DNA of 64,000 nt from Devosia sp. FKR38 (GCF_005222805.1 NZ_STGC01000005.1:2023651-2087650), one strand, 5' to 3'; counted from the first letter of the stretch, positions 21,654 through 31,564 are shown. The notes: generated by a model from the sequence alone, not told the origin. Made by a program: numbers and translations.

Positions 21654-23849
21654 TCACGCCGGTTCGAACTTGAGAAACAATGTCGACAGCGGCGGCAGAT
21701 AGAGTTCCGCCTCCGCCGGCCAATGCCGTCCCTCAACGGCATAGGCGGTTACCGCACCCTGGTTGCCGGTGTTGGACCCGGCATACCATTCGGCGTCAGT
21801 ATTGATACGTTCGACCCATTTTCCGGCCAGCGGCATGGGTATCTTGTAGCCAGACCGTGGCACCGGTGTGAAATTGCTCACCACCAGGATCGGCGCATGG
21901 CCCGGCGCCTTGCGCAGCCAGGCAAACACCGAATTGCCGTGGTCATTGCCGATCACCCACTCAAAGCCGTCCGGCTCACAATCGCGCTCATGCAGCGCCG
22001 GCAGCTCGCGATAGGCCAGATTGAGGTCGGCGATCAGCCGCCGCACGCCCTCGTGCATGCCCGCGTCGAGCAGATGCCAGTCCAGCGCCCGTCCATCGGC
22101 CCATTCCTCGCGCTGGGCGAATTCCTGGCCCATGAACAGCAGCTTCTTGCCCGGGTGGCCCCACATGAAGGCGTAATAGGCCCGCAGATTGGCGAACTTC
22201 TGCCAGTCGTCGCCCGGCATCTTTTCAAGCATCGAGCCCTTGCCATGCACCACTTCGTCGTGGCTGAGCGGCAGCACGAAATTCTCGCTGAAGGCATAGA
22301 CCGACCCGAAGGTCATGTCGTTGTGGTGGAACTTGCGATGCACCGGCTCGCGGCTCATGAAGCGCAGCGTGTCGTTCATGAAGCCCATGTTCCACTTGAA
22401 CCCGAACCCCAGCCCGCCCACGTCGACCGGCTTGCTGACCCCCGGCCAGGAGGTGCTTTCCTCGGCGATCATGAACGTGCCCGGATGCAGCCGATAGGTC
22501 TCGGTATTGACCCGCTTGAGGAAGTCGACGGCCTCCAGGTTCTCGTTGCCGCCGAATTTGTTGGGCACCCACTGCCCGCTCTGGCGCGAGTAATCGAGGT
22601 ACAGCATGGACGCCACGGCATCCACGCGCAGCCCGTCGATGTGGAACTTCTCCAGCCAATAGAGCGCATTGTTGACCAGGAAGCTCACCACTTCGCGGCG
22701 GCCGAAATTATAGATCGCCGTGTTCCAGTCCGGATGGAACCCCTGGCGCGGATCGGCATGTTCGTAGAGCGCCGTGCCGTCGAAATGCGCCAGCCCATGC
22801 GCATCGGTGGGGAAATGCGCCGGCACCCAGTCCAGGATCACCCCCAGCCCGGCCTCATGCGCCGCGTTGACGAAGCGGGCAAAGCCGGCGGGATCGCCAA
22901 AGCGCGCCGTGGGGGAATACATGCCCGTCGGCTGGTAGCCCCAGCTCGGATCATAGGGATGCTCGGTAATCGGCAACAGCTCGATATGGGTGTAGCCCAT
23001 GTCGGCCGCATAGGGCACCAGCTGCTCGGCGAGCTGGTCATAGCTCATGAAGCCGCCATCGGGCCGCTTGCGCCAGCTGCCCAGGTGAACCTCATAGATC
23101 GACATCGGCGTCCGCCGCCAGTCGTGGCTGGCGCGCTCTTCGATATAACGGCTGTCCGTCCAGGTGAACGCCGTCGGGTCCGGCACCACCGATGCCGTCT
23201 TGGGCCGCATTTCCGACTGGCGGGCAAAGGGGTCCGCCTTGAGTGGCTGCGTCACCCCGTCAGCGCCAACAATCTCGAACTTGTAGAGCGTCCCCGTGCC
23301 CAGCACCGGGATGAACACTTCCCAGATGCCGTTCTCGAAGCGGTTGCGCATCGGATGGCGCCGCCCGTCCCACTCGTTGAAAGGGCCGACCACGCTTACG
23401 CGCTTGGCATTGGGGGCCCAGACGGCAAAATGGGTGCCATGGATGCCCTCGAATTCCATTTCATGGGCGCCCAGCTTGTCGAACAGCCGGAGATGGCTGC
23501 CCTCGCCGATGTAATAGTCGTCCATCGGCCCCAACACAGGCCCGAAGGAATAGGGGTCATAGACATCCCATTCCCCGCCGGCATTCTTGGCGCGATAGCG
23601 GATCGGCTGCCGTGCCGAAATGCTCACCTTGCCTTCAAAGAACCCGGCGGCATGCCGCGGAATCAGGTGGCCCAGCTCGGCGCCGTCCAGCGTATAGGCG
23701 GTCACCAGCTCGGCATGCGGAATGAACGCCCGCAGCACCCAGTGCTCGCCAACCTGCTGCAGTCCCAGAAAGGCGAACGGATTGGCGTGCCGGCCTTCGA
23801 CGACCGCCTCAACGTCCTGCGAATCGGCCTGCCAGACTTCTTTGTTCAC
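21654..23849 (-). CDS. glgB: 1,4-alpha-glucan branching enzyme GlgB
   Basis: 731-aa GH13 branching enzyme introducing alpha-1,6 links in glycogen. N-terminal CBM48 domains precede the barrel motifs ILDWVPAHFPTD, DGLRVDAVASMLYLDY (nucleophile), MIAEEST (acid) and LSHDEVVHGKGSM. The frame is open far upstream, overlapping glgP. I chose GTG 23849 because GGGGAG lies at correct spacing and the 731-aa product has the family length; an ATG at 23870 is the alternative. About 100 bases separate it from glgP. Confidence 0.93.
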   Translation of the reverse strand: MNKEVWQADSQDVEAVVEGRHANPFAFLGLQQVGEHWVLRAFIPHAELVTAYTLDGAELGHLIPRHAAGFFEGKVSISARQPIRYRAKNAGGEWDVYDPYSFGPVLGPMDDYYIGEGSHLRLFDKLGAHEMEFEGIHGTHFAVWAPNAKRVSVVGPFNEWDGRRHPMRNRFENGIWEVFIPVLGTGTLYKFEIVGADGVTQPLKADPFARQSEMRPKTASVVPDPTAFTWTDSRYIEERASHDWRRTPMSIYEVHLGSWRKRPDGGFMSYDQLAEQLVPYAADMGYTHIELLPITEHPYDPSWGYQPTGMYSPTARFGDPAGFARFVNAAHEAGLGVILDWVPAHFPTDAHGLAHFDGTALYEHADPRQGFHPDWNTAIYNFGRREVVSFLVNNALYWLEKFHIDGLRVDAVASMLYLDYSRQSGQWVPNKFGGNENLEAVDFLKRVNTETYRLHPGTFMIAEESTSWPGVSKPVDVGGLGFGFKWNMGFMNDTLRFMSREPVHRKFHHNDMTFGSVYAFSENFVLPLSHDEVVHGKGSMLEKMPGDDWQKFANLRAYYAFMWGHPGKKLLFMGQEFAQREEWADGRALDWHLLDAGMHEGVRRLIADLNLAYRELPALHERDCEPDGFEWVIGNDHGNSVFAWLRKAPGHAPILVVSNFTPVPRSGYKIPMPLAGKWVERINTDAEWYAGSNTGNQGAVTAYAVEGRHWPAEAELYLPPLSTLFLKFEPA

Positions 23850-23949
23850 GCCTGCTCTCCCCGGGCGCATTGCGTTGCGCCGTCCCGTCGAAAATCCAAA
23901 GGCCCGGCGGGTCTGACTATTGCTGTCAGCTTGGCCCCGCCATGGCCAC

Positions 23950-26427
23950 TCATGTGGTTGGCACCGTGACTCCCCAGATGTCCTGGGCATACTGGGCGAT
24001 CGTCCGGTCGGACGAGAAGAAGCCCACGCGCGCAGTGTTACGGATGGCCATGGCGTTCCAGCGGGCCTTGTCCAGCCAGATCTCGTCCACCTGGGCCTGC
24101 GCTGCTGCATAGGCGTCGAAGTCGCGCGCCACCATGAACCAGTCGTGCTCGCGCAGGCCGCCGATCAGGTCGCGATAGCGGCCCGGGTCATCGGGCGAGA
24201 ACACGCCGCTGGCGATCGACTCCAGCGCCTCGTTCAGCCGGGGCGAAGCCGCAATGGTTGCAGCCGGCTTGTCGCCGCTACTGCGCTTCTCGCCGACCTC
24301 TTCGGTGCTCAATCCGAAGATGACGATATTGTCCGCACCCACTTCCTTGTGCATTTCCACATTGGCGCCATCCATGGTGCCAATGGTGATGGCGCCATTG
24401 GCCATGAACTTCATGTTGCCCGTGCCTGAGGCTTCCATGCCCGCCGTCGAGATCTGTTCGCTCAGATCGGCCGCAGGCACGATCACTTCGGCCAGGCTCA
24501 CATTGTAATTGGGCAGGAACACCACCTTGAGCAGGCCGCGCACCGCCGGATCATTGTTGATCACCTTGGCCACGTCATTGATCAGCTTGATGATCAGCTT
24601 GGCGTTCCAATAGCCCGGCGCTGCCTTGCCGGCGAAAATCTTGACGCGCGGCACCCAGTCGCGCTCGGGATGCGCGCGGATCTCGTCATACAGCGCCACC
24701 GCCTGGATGACGTTGAGCAGCTGCCGCTTGTATTCGTGGATGCGCTTGATCTGCACGTCGAACAGCGCATCGGGCGACACCACGATATTGAGCCGGTCCT
24801 TGATCAGCTTGGCCAGCCGGCGCTTGTTCTCCAGCTTCACCTCAGCAAACTGCCCCTGGAATGTCGGGTCCTCGGCATGGGCATTGAGCCCCTGCAGCAG
24901 GTCGATATTGTCGAGAAAGTCTGGACCGATGCGGTCAGTGATCAGCTTGGTCAGGCCCGGATTGCACTGCATCAGCCAGCGCCGTGGCGTAATGCCATTG
25001 GTCTTGTTGTTGATGCGGTCCGGATAGAGCTTGTGCAGGTCCGAGAACACCGTCTGCTTCATCAGCTCGGTATGCAGCGCCGAAACGCCATTGATCGAGT
25101 GCGAGCCCACAAAGGCCAGCTGGCCCATGCGCACGCGGCGGCCGCCGGCCTCGTCGATCAGCGACACATTGGCGATCTGGGCATCGTTGAACTTGGCCCG
25201 CTGCCGCGCATCGGTCAGCACATCGGCGTTGATCTGGTAGATGATCTGCATATGGCGCGGCAGCAGCCGCTCCAGCAGGGCCACCGGCCAGCTTTCCAGC
25301 GCCTCGGGCAGCAGCGTGTGGTTGGTATAGCCGAAGGTGCCACGGCACAGCTTCCAGGCCTGGGCCCATTTCATCCCGTTGATATCGACCAGGATGCGCA
25401 TCAACTCGGCAATCGAAATAGCCGGATGCGTATCATTGAGCTGGATGGCCACCTTGTCGGGCAGCGAGCCCAGATCGCCATACTGCTGCAGATGACGCCG
25501 CACGATGTCCTGCAGTGAAGCGGAGGAGAAGAAGAACTCCTGACGCAGCCGCAGCTCCTGCCCCGCAGCCGTCGAATCGGCCGGATAGAGCACGCGCGTG
25601 ATCGCCTCGGCCCGCGCGCTTTCCTGCAGCGCGCCGATATGGTCACCGGCATTGAACTTGTCGAGCAGGATCGGGTCGATCGGCTGCGCGCTCCACAGCC
25701 GCAGCGTGTTCACCCGCGCGCCGCGCCAGCCCACGATCGGGGTGTCATAGGCCACGGCCAGCAGATGGTCATTGGGACGCCACTCCTGCCGCACCGTGCC
25801 ATCGGGATCGGTCACCGGCTCGACATGCCCGCCGAAGCCGACTTCGTACGCACTCTCGCGGCGCTCGAACTCCCAGGGATTGCCATGCGCCAGCCAGTCT
25901 TCGGGCAGTTCAACCTGCCAGCCTTCGCTCATTTCCTGGCGGAACAGGCCATGCACATAGCGGATGCCATAGCCATAGGCCGGGATCTTGATCGAGGACA
26001 TCGATTCCAGAAAGCACGCCGCCAGACGCCCGAGGCCGCCATTGCCCAGCGCCGCATCGGGCTCCAGGTTGATCAGATCGCCCAGGTCGACATTGAGATT
26101 CTTGAGCGCGTCGCGCACCGGTTCGATCAGCCCGACATTGCTCATGGCGTCGCGCATGAGCCGGCCGATCAGGAACTCGAGGCTCAGGTAATAGACCCGC
26201 TTGTTCGATGTCCGCCACGTCTCGCGCGAGGACTCCATCCAGCGGTCCATCACGCGGTCGCGCACCGCCATGATCGTTGCCGCCAGCCAGTCGTGCGGCC
26301 GTGCGACAATGGGATCCTTGCCGACCGAATAGATCAGCCTTTCAAGGATTTCAGACTGAATGGCTTCAACTGAGGTGGCGCGCGGTTCCGGCGTAGGGGC
26401 GTCGTAAACGATCGGCTTTTGCGGCAT
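23950..26427 (-). CDS. glgP: Glycogen phosphorylase GlgP
   Basis: 825-aa alpha-glucan phosphorylase releasing glucose-1-phosphate. Family blocks include EFLIGRLMRDAMSNVG, ALGNGGLGRLAACFLESM, the IQLNDTHPAISIAELMRI region and the pyridoxal-phosphate Lys in EASGTGNMKFMANGAITIGT. It is the first gene of the six-gene glycogen run. The 96-base gap to the upstream antiporter gene contains a TTATC/GATAA inverted repeat. Confidence 0.96.
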   Translation of the reverse strand: MPQKPIVYDAPTPEPRATSVEAIQSEILERLIYSVGKDPIVARPHDWLAATIMAVRDRVMDRWMESSRETWRTSNKRVYYLSLEFLIGRLMRDAMSNVGLIEPVRDALKNLNVDLGDLINLEPDAALGNGGLGRLAACFLESMSSIKIPAYGYGIRYVHGLFRQEMSEGWQVELPEDWLAHGNPWEFERRESAYEVGFGGHVEPVTDPDGTVRQEWRPNDHLLAVAYDTPIVGWRGARVNTLRLWSAQPIDPILLDKFNAGDHIGALQESARAEAITRVLYPADSTAAGQELRLRQEFFFSSASLQDIVRRHLQQYGDLGSLPDKVAIQLNDTHPAISIAELMRILVDINGMKWAQAWKLCRGTFGYTNHTLLPEALESWPVALLERLLPRHMQIIYQINADVLTDARQRAKFNDAQIANVSLIDEAGGRRVRMGQLAFVGSHSINGVSALHTELMKQTVFSDLHKLYPDRINNKTNGITPRRWLMQCNPGLTKLITDRIGPDFLDNIDLLQGLNAHAEDPTFQGQFAEVKLENKRRLAKLIKDRLNIVVSPDALFDVQIKRIHEYKRQLLNVIQAVALYDEIRAHPERDWVPRVKIFAGKAAPGYWNAKLIIKLINDVAKVINNDPAVRGLLKVVFLPNYNVSLAEVIVPAADLSEQISTAGMEASGTGNMKFMANGAITIGTMDGANVEMHKEVGADNIVIFGLSTEEVGEKRSSGDKPAATIAASPRLNEALESIASGVFSPDDPGRYRDLIGGLREHDWFMVARDFDAYAAAQAQVDEIWLDKARWNAMAIRNTARVGFFSSDRTIAQYAQDIWGVTVPTT

Positions 26428-26453
26428 TTCGCAATCCAGATTTCATGACGATG

Positions 26454-26469
26454 TTATCCCCTCAGATAA
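26454..26469. promoter_or_regulatory. Inverted repeat upstream of glgP
   Basis: TTATC and GATAA arms flank six bases, 26-42 bases upstream of the glgP ATG in an otherwise gene-free 96-base gap. This could be an operator for the glycogen operon. No regulator is adjacent and no clear -35/-10 pair is seen, so the call is tentative. Confidence 0.3.
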
Positions 26470-26523
26470 TGCAGTCTTGCACTTAATTTCGGCAGGGGAA
26501 AGCCCTCTTGCGCATGCCCGATC

Positions 26524-28389
26524 CTAGGCCGGCGGTGCCGACTGCGTACTCTTGGCCACTTCCTCCTCGACGGCCTCTTCAGCAATATCGACGCCGCCCT
26601 CGCGCGCCTGCTCGGCGGCGTTCTTGAGCAGCAGGTTGCGCGCCGCATCCACTGCGCTCACGTCATCCATCAGCTGCATCTTGAAGCGCTGCGCATCGCG
26701 GTCGCGCACGCCCTCGATGGTCTGGGCCACCTCGTCCTCGCTGGCGCCAAGCTCGCGGATGGCCTGTGCACCGAAGGTCAGCGCAGATTCGAACATCTCG
26801 CGCAGCTGATAGTCCACCCCGACCTTGATCAGCTCGATGGCATGCACGCGGTCAAAGGCGCGCGCCATGACCTTGACCAGCGGGAACTCGTCGCGGAACA
26901 GCTCGGCGATCATGGTGGCGGCGGCCTTGTCGTTGACGCAGATCAGCACCAGGTCGACATTGCCAGCACCTGCCGCATGCAGGATGTCCAGCCGGGTGCC
27001 ATCGCCATAATAGACCTTGAAGCCGAACTGGGCCGCCGCCCGGATCATGTCGGTGTCATTGTCGATGATCGACAGCCGGTGTCCCTGGCCCAAGAGGGTC
27101 TGCGTTGCGATCTGCCCGAACCGCCCGAAGCCGATCACCAGGATGCGCTCATGCAACCCCGTGACCGTCTCGATGCCATCCATGGACTGTTCAGCCTGGG
27201 GCATCAGGCGCCGCATCCCGATCAGCAGGAACGGCGTTAGCACCATCGAGACGATCACCGTGGCAGTGAACACCGCATTGGTCGGTCCGTCGATAATCCC
27301 GGCCGCGGCCGCAGTGGTATAGAGCACGAAGGCGAATTCGCCGCCCTGCCCCATCAGCACCGCCCGCTCCAGCGCCTCGGCATGGCTCGCGCGCAGCGCC
27401 CGGGCAATCGCATAGATCGCCAAGGCCTTGACCGCCATATAGGCCACCACGCTCAGCGCGATGATCTGCCAGCTGCCCAACACCGTGTCCAGGTTGAGCG
27501 ACATGCCCACGGCGAGGAAGAACAGCCCCAAGAGGATGCCGCGGAACGGCTCCACATCGGCTTCCAGCTGATGCCGGAAGGTCGAGGTCGACAGCAGCAC
27601 GCCGGCCAGGAACGCGCCCATGGCCATCGACAGGCCCACCGCATGGAACAGCAGCGCCGCCCCCAGCACCACCAGCAGCGCTGCTGCGGTCATCACCTCG
27701 CGCAGCTTGGCCGAAGCCAAAACGGCAAAGAACGGGTTCATGATGCGCTGGCCGAGGAATATCAGCAGCGCCACCACCCCGATGGGCAGCGCAATGCCGA
27801 CCAGCCGCGTCGTCAGCGCCACCTCGCCGCCCGTTGAAGGCGCGAGAAAGGCAACCACGGCCAGAAGCGGCACGATGGCGAGATCCTCCAGCAGCAGGAT
27901 CGAGACGATGCGCTGGCCGCTCTCGCTGCTCAGCTCGCCCCGTTCACCCAGGATCTGCATGACGATAGCCGTCGAGGTCAGCACAAAGCCCATGCCGAAG
28001 ATGAAGGCCACCGCCGGCGCAAAGCCCAGCAGCACGCCCACCCCGGTCAGCAGCAGGCCGCATACGGCGACCTGCAGCACGCCCAGCCCGAAGATCTGCT
28101 TGCGCAGCGCCCACAGGCGCGATGGCTCCATTTCGAGCCCGATGATGAACAGGAACATCACCACGCCCAGCTCGGCCGTGGTCAGCACTGATTCCGGGTC
28201 ATTGATCAGCCCGATGCCCGAGGGCCCCAGCAACAGCCCGGCGGCGAGATAGCCCAGCACCGAGCCCAGGCCCAGCCGCTTGAACAGCGGCACGCCGATC
28301 ACCGCGGCGCCCAGCAGCGCCACCACCGGGATCAGGTCAACGCCATGCGCAGCTGCCTCTGCTGCGTGTCCGACTACATCACCTGCCAC
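26524..28389 (-). CDS. KefB/KefC-type monovalent cation:proton antiporter
   Basis: 621-aa CPA2 antiporter. Residues about 15-395 form the membrane domain of a dozen segments, including LGYLAAGLLLGPSGIG and the ion-path motif LLLEDLAIVPLL. A cytoplasmic RCK/TrkA-N domain begins near residue 415 (RILVIGFGRFGQIA), with a charged Glu-rich tail. Relatives exchange K+ (or Na+) for H+, in Kef controlled by glutathione adducts. The start is GTG 28389 with an upstream GGGGG run. It lies 80 bases after the AI-2E gene on the same strand. Confidence 0.9.
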   Translation of the reverse strand: MAGDVVGHAAEAAAHGVDLIPVVALLGAAVIGVPLFKRLGLGSVLGYLAAGLLLGPSGIGLINDPESVLTTAELGVVMFLFIIGLEMEPSRLWALRKQIFGLGVLQVAVCGLLLTGVGVLLGFAPAVAFIFGMGFVLTSTAIVMQILGERGELSSESGQRIVSILLLEDLAIVPLLAVVAFLAPSTGGEVALTTRLVGIALPIGVVALLIFLGQRIMNPFFAVLASAKLREVMTAAALLVVLGAALLFHAVGLSMAMGAFLAGVLLSTSTFRHQLEADVEPFRGILLGLFFLAVGMSLNLDTVLGSWQIIALSVVAYMAVKALAIYAIARALRASHAEALERAVLMGQGGEFAFVLYTTAAAAGIIDGPTNAVFTATVIVSMVLTPFLLIGMRRLMPQAEQSMDGIETVTGLHERILVIGFGRFGQIATQTLLGQGHRLSIIDNDTDMIRAAAQFGFKVYYGDGTRLDILHAAGAGNVDLVLICVNDKAAATMIAELFRDEFPLVKVMARAFDRVHAIELIKVGVDYQLREMFESALTFGAQAIRELGASEDEVAQTIEGVRDRDAQRFKMQLMDDVSAVDAARNLLLKNAAEQAREGGVDIAEEAVEEEVAKSTQSAPPA

Positions 28390-28469
28390 AAACAGCCCCC
28401 GGTTCGAATCCGCCAGGACTGTCCGCGAAAGCGGCGCGCCTCGTCAAGCCGGGCGCCGGCATGGGAGCC

Positions 28470-29726
28470 CTACCGCGAGGTCTCCACCCCGCTCGGCGCC
28501 GTGCCCTCGGGCGGCTCGAAGCGTTCGTCCTTGCGCTTGCCGTTGTCCGTCCCGGCCTCCTCGGACTGCTCGCGAATGGCCTGAGCGGCATTGGCCAGCA
28601 ATTCCTCGCGCGCCGTCATGCGCGCCGTACGCCGCACGGGCTTGTTGGGCACCAGCGGCTTTCTGGGCAGCAGATGTTCGAGGATAGAGGTCACGACCAG
28701 TAGCGTCGGCACCGCCACCAGCCCGCCCACCGGCCCCCAGGCCCACAGCCAATAGGTGATGGACAGGAAGATGACGAAGGGGTTGAGCGTCATTGTCCGC
28801 CCGATCAGATGTGGCGTCAGCACCTGGCCTTCGATGAAATTGATGGCCAGGTAGCACCCTGCCGGCAGCAGGATGCTCTCCAGCCCCGTCTGCGTGCCCA
28901 GCCCCACCGACAGCAGCACCAGCAGCATCACGCCCTGGCCGACATAGGGGATATAGTTGAGCACAGCCGCCATGGCGCCCCACAGCAGGGGCGTCGGCAT
29001 GCCGATGATCCACATCACCAGCGACACCGCTGCGCCCACGCACAGATTGATCAGCGAAATCGACAGCAGAAAACGGCTGACCCGATTCTCCACATCGCGG
29101 AATACATGCGCCGTGCGCCAGCGCACCCGTCGGCTCACGCACAGCGACAGCACCGAGATGCGAATATGCTCGCGCGTGGCGACATAGAAATAAAGGCTCG
29201 CCAGGAAGATCAGCATCTGCGCCAGGATGGCCGGCGCGATCATCGCTACGCCCATCACCTGCCCGCCGTCTTCAACCGTCACAGCCATGGCATTGCTATT
29301 GGCAAAGATCGAGGCGATCTGCTCCTGGAAGGCGCCCAGCGCCTCGATCGAGCCCTGCAGATTGATCAGTTGCTGCTGCAGCTTGTCCCAGATCAGCGGC
29401 GCCCGTGCCACCCATTCCGACAGCGGCACGGCAAACAGCGCCATGCCGCCCCCGATCAGGCACAGCAGCATCAGCACTACCACGCCGGCCGACAGCGCCG
29501 GCGGCACGCCGAAGCGCTCCACGCGATCAGCGACCGGCCCGAACATCAGGCCCACCACAATGGCCAGCGTAATGGGGGCCAGGAAAACCTCGCCCACCTT
29601 GAGTGCCACCAGCAAAGCCAGAAAGCCCACCAGCACCGTCGCCATGCGGGCCGCCGTCGCGGTGATCCGCTCGAACTGGCTCTCGCTCATATCCTTGGGG
29701 TTCGGCGCAGGGGGAGTACGGGCCAT
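28470..29726 (-). CDS. AI-2E family transporter (PerM-like)
   Basis: 418-aa membrane protein of the AI-2E exporter/PerM family. Paired N-terminal hydrophobic segments (VLVGFLALLVALKVGEVFLAP onward) come first, then a roughly 100-residue amphipathic region and the conserved C-terminal membrane block with YIPYVGQGVMLLVLLS and LIGRTMTLNPFVIFLSI. The family's transport role ranges from autoinducer-2 export to Na+(Li+)/H+ exchange, so substrate is open. The C-terminal 60 residues are charged and probably disordered. It is divergent from the nucleoside hydrolase gene. Confidence 0.88.
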   Translation of the reverse strand: MARTPPAPNPKDMSESQFERITATAARMATVLVGFLALLVALKVGEVFLAPITLAIVVGLMFGPVADRVERFGVPPALSAGVVVLMLLCLIGGGMALFAVPLSEWVARAPLIWDKLQQQLINLQGSIEALGAFQEQIASIFANSNAMAVTVEDGGQVMGVAMIAPAILAQMLIFLASLYFYVATREHIRISVLSLCVSRRVRWRTAHVFRDVENRVSRFLLSISLINLCVGAAVSLVMWIIGMPTPLLWGAMAAVLNYIPYVGQGVMLLVLLSVGLGTQTGLESILLPAGCYLAINFIEGQVLTPHLIGRTMTLNPFVIFLSITYWLWAWGPVGGLVAVPTLLVVTSILEHLLPRKPLVPNKPVRRTARMTAREELLANAAQAIREQSEEAGTDNGKRKDERFEPPEGTAPSGVETSR

Positions 29727-29756
29727 TGCGGTTCCTGTTGTCGATTGGGCCCCTAT

Positions 29757-29770
29757 CGCAAACGATTGCG
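29757..29770. promoter_or_regulatory. PurR/LacI-family-like operator upstream of the nucleoside hydrolase
   Basis: CGCAAACGATTGCG is palindromic at 12 of 14 positions with a central CG, matching the form of PurR and related LacI-family boxes (GCAAACGNTTGC). It lies in the divergent 142-base region, about 100 bases upstream of the nucleoside hydrolase ATG and 31 upstream of the AI-2E ATG. Confidence 0.5.
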
Positions 29771-29868
29771 GCGCCCAAATGTCTCACTGCGAAATCGCCG
29801 TTGCGTGTCGACCGTATCAAAGCCTTTCGATAGTGTCGCGCCAAGATCAACACCCAGCCGAGTCACCT

Positions 29869-30810
29869 ATGGCACGCAAGATTATTATCGATACCGATCC
29901 CGGGCAGGACGACGCCGTCGCCATTCTGCTGGCGCTGGCCTCCCCCGCAGAACTCGAGGTCCTGGGCATTGTGGCCGTCGCCGGCAATGTCGGCCTCGAG
30001 CACAATGCCACCAATGCCCGCAAGGTGGTTGAACTGGCCGGTCGGCCGGACATTCCGGTCTATGCCGGCTGCTCGCGTCCCATGCGCCGCCATCTGGTCA
30101 CTGCCGAACATGTGCATGGTCCCACCGGCCTTGACGGCCCCGACCTGCCCGAGCCCTCCATCGCCCTCCAGCCCCAGCATGGCGTCGACTATATCATCGA
30201 TACCATCATGGCGGCTGAACCGGGCACCATTACCCTGTGCACCCTGGGTCCGCTGACCAATATCGGCATGGCCCTGGTCAAGCAGCCCGCCATTGCCGAG
30301 CGCATCGCCGAGATCGTCATGATGGGCGGCGCCTATTTCGAGGTCGGCAACATCACCCCAGCGGCCGAATTCAACATCTATGTTGATCCCGAGGCGGCCG
30401 ACGTGGTCATGCGCAGCGGTGTGCCGATCACCATCCTGCCGCTCGATGTCACGCACCAGATCCAGTCGACGCCCGAACGCCTCGCCGCCATCCGTGGCCT
30501 GGGCAACAAGTCGGGCAAGGCCGTCTATGACATGCTGACGTTCTCGGAGACCTTCGATCTGGCCAAGTATGGCTGGTCCGGCGCCCCGCTGCATGATCCC
30601 ACCGTCATCGCCTACTTGCTGCAGCCCGAGCTCTTCGAGGGTCGCCACTGCAACGTGGTCATCGAGACGGCGAGCGAGCTGACCATCGGCATGACCGTGG
30701 TGGACTATTGGCATGTCACCGGCCGCGTCCGCAACGCCACCTATCTGCGCAATGGCAATGCCGACGGCTTCTTCAAGCTGCTCACCGAGCGGCTCGCCCG
30801 CCTGCCCTGA
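29869..30810 (+). CDS. Inosine/uridine-preferring nucleoside hydrolase
   Basis: 313-aa nucleoside N-ribohydrolase. The calcium-binding motif IIIDTDPGQDDAVAILLAL is at residues 4-22. Other family blocks are GPLTNIGMAL, MMGGAYFEVGNITPAAEFNI and the C-terminal HDPTVIAYLL that supplies another Ca2+ ligand. It splits ribonucleosides into base and ribose for salvage. ATG 29869 matches the family start; the frame runs open further upstream without similarity. A palindromic box upstream suggests control by a LacI-type purine regulator. Confidence 0.92.
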   Translation: MARKIIIDTDPGQDDAVAILLALASPAELEVLGIVAVAGNVGLEHNATNARKVVELAGRPDIPVYAGCSRPMRRHLVTAEHVHGPTGLDGPDLPEPSIALQPQHGVDYIIDTIMAAEPGTITLCTLGPLTNIGMALVKQPAIAERIAEIVMMGGAYFEVGNITPAAEFNIYVDPEAADVVMRSGVPITILPLDVTHQIQSTPERLAAIRGLGNKSGKAVYDMLTFSETFDLAKYGWSGAPLHDPTVIAYLLQPELFEGRHCNVVIETASELTIGMTVVDYWHVTGRVRNATYLRNGNADGFFKLLTERLARLP

Positions 30811-30814
30811 TCCG

Positions 30815-30837
30815 ATTGCCCGCCGCGCGCGGGCAAT
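30815..30837 (+). terminator. Intrinsic terminator after the nucleoside hydrolase
   Basis: A perfect 9-bp stem (ATTGCCCGC with GCGGGCAAT) and a 5-base loop lie four bases after the stop, followed by TGCCCTCTTTCC, a weak T-rich tail. Confidence 0.6.
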
Positions 30838-30890
30838 TGCCCTCTTTCCGTGTCCGGCGTAGTGTCCGCCACCTTCTTCAGGCGGACACC

Positions 30891-31502
30891 ATGGACCCGA
30901 TCACCCTCACCACTTTCACCATTGCCTATGCCATTGCCGTTCTGGTGCCGGGCCCCGGCGTCGCGGCAGTGGTGGCCCGCGCTCTGGGCGGCGGCTTCAA
31001 GGGCGCCTTCCCCATGGTGCTGGGCATTCTGGCCGGCGATCTTGTCTATTTCGTCTTTGCCGTCTTCGGCCTTGCCGCCATCGCCACCTGGTTTGGCGCG
31101 GTCTTTGTCGTGGTCCGCTGGGCCGGTGCGGCCTATCTGCTTTATATCGCCTACAGGTTCTGGACGGCCCGCCCCGGCGCCGAACAGATGAAGCCCAGAA
31201 ACGAAGACGCCTTCAAGACCTTCCTCGCCGGCTTTTCGCTGACCCTGGGCAATCCCAAGACCATCGTCTTCTACCTCGCCATCCTGCCCACCGTCATTCC
31301 GCTCGACCAGATGAATGCCGTCGCCTTCACCGAGCTGACCATTATCGTGGTCACCGTGCTGCTCATCATCGGCTGCGGCTATGCCTGGCTGGCCTCGGCG
31401 GCGCGCGAGATGTTCCGCAGCGAAAAGGCCCTCGGCCGCCTCAACAAGACCGCCGGCGCCATGATGGCCACCGCCGCCGGCCTGGTGCTGTTCCAGCACT
31501 GA
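30891..31502 (+). CDS. LysE/RhtB family amino-acid exporter
   Basis: 203-aa inner-membrane protein with about six hydrophobic segments and the family signature VLVPGPGVAAVVARALGGG near residues 18-36. FSLTLGNPKTIVFYLAILP in the middle is the second conserved block. Members export amino acids such as lysine, threonine or homoserine lactone; substrate cannot be read from sequence. ATG 30891 follows GGCGGAC. An open frame from 30708 overlaps the preceding hydrolase and is rejected. It converges on the sugar ABC operon. Confidence 0.88.
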   Translation: MDPITLTTFTIAYAIAVLVPGPGVAAVVARALGGGFKGAFPMVLGILAGDLVYFVFAVFGLAAIATWFGAVFVVVRWAGAAYLLYIAYRFWTARPGAEQMKPRNEDAFKTFLAGFSLTLGNPKTIVFYLAILPTVIPLDQMNAVAFTELTIIVVTVLLIIGCGYAWLASAAREMFRSEKALGRLNKTAGAMMATAAGLVLFQH

Positions 31503-31514
31503 GCCCGGCAAAAA

Positions 31515-31540
31515 GCCCGGCGCAGCATGCTGCACCGGGC
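31515..31540 (-). terminator. Intrinsic terminator of the sugar ABC operon
   Basis: A long inverted repeat (GCCCGG, C, GCAGCA against TGCTGC, A, CCGGGC) is followed on the minus strand by five T residues. It sits 25 bases beyond the ATPase stop and just after the convergent lysE stop, so it mainly serves the minus-strand operon. Confidence 0.75.
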
Positions 31541-31564
31541 CTGGGTCGTCTTGCTATCGATCGC

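Noticed and set aside
28401..28410. GGTTCGAATC resembling a tRNA T-loop
   Set aside because: The flanking stems do not pair properly and no anticodon or acceptor stem can be built on either strand.
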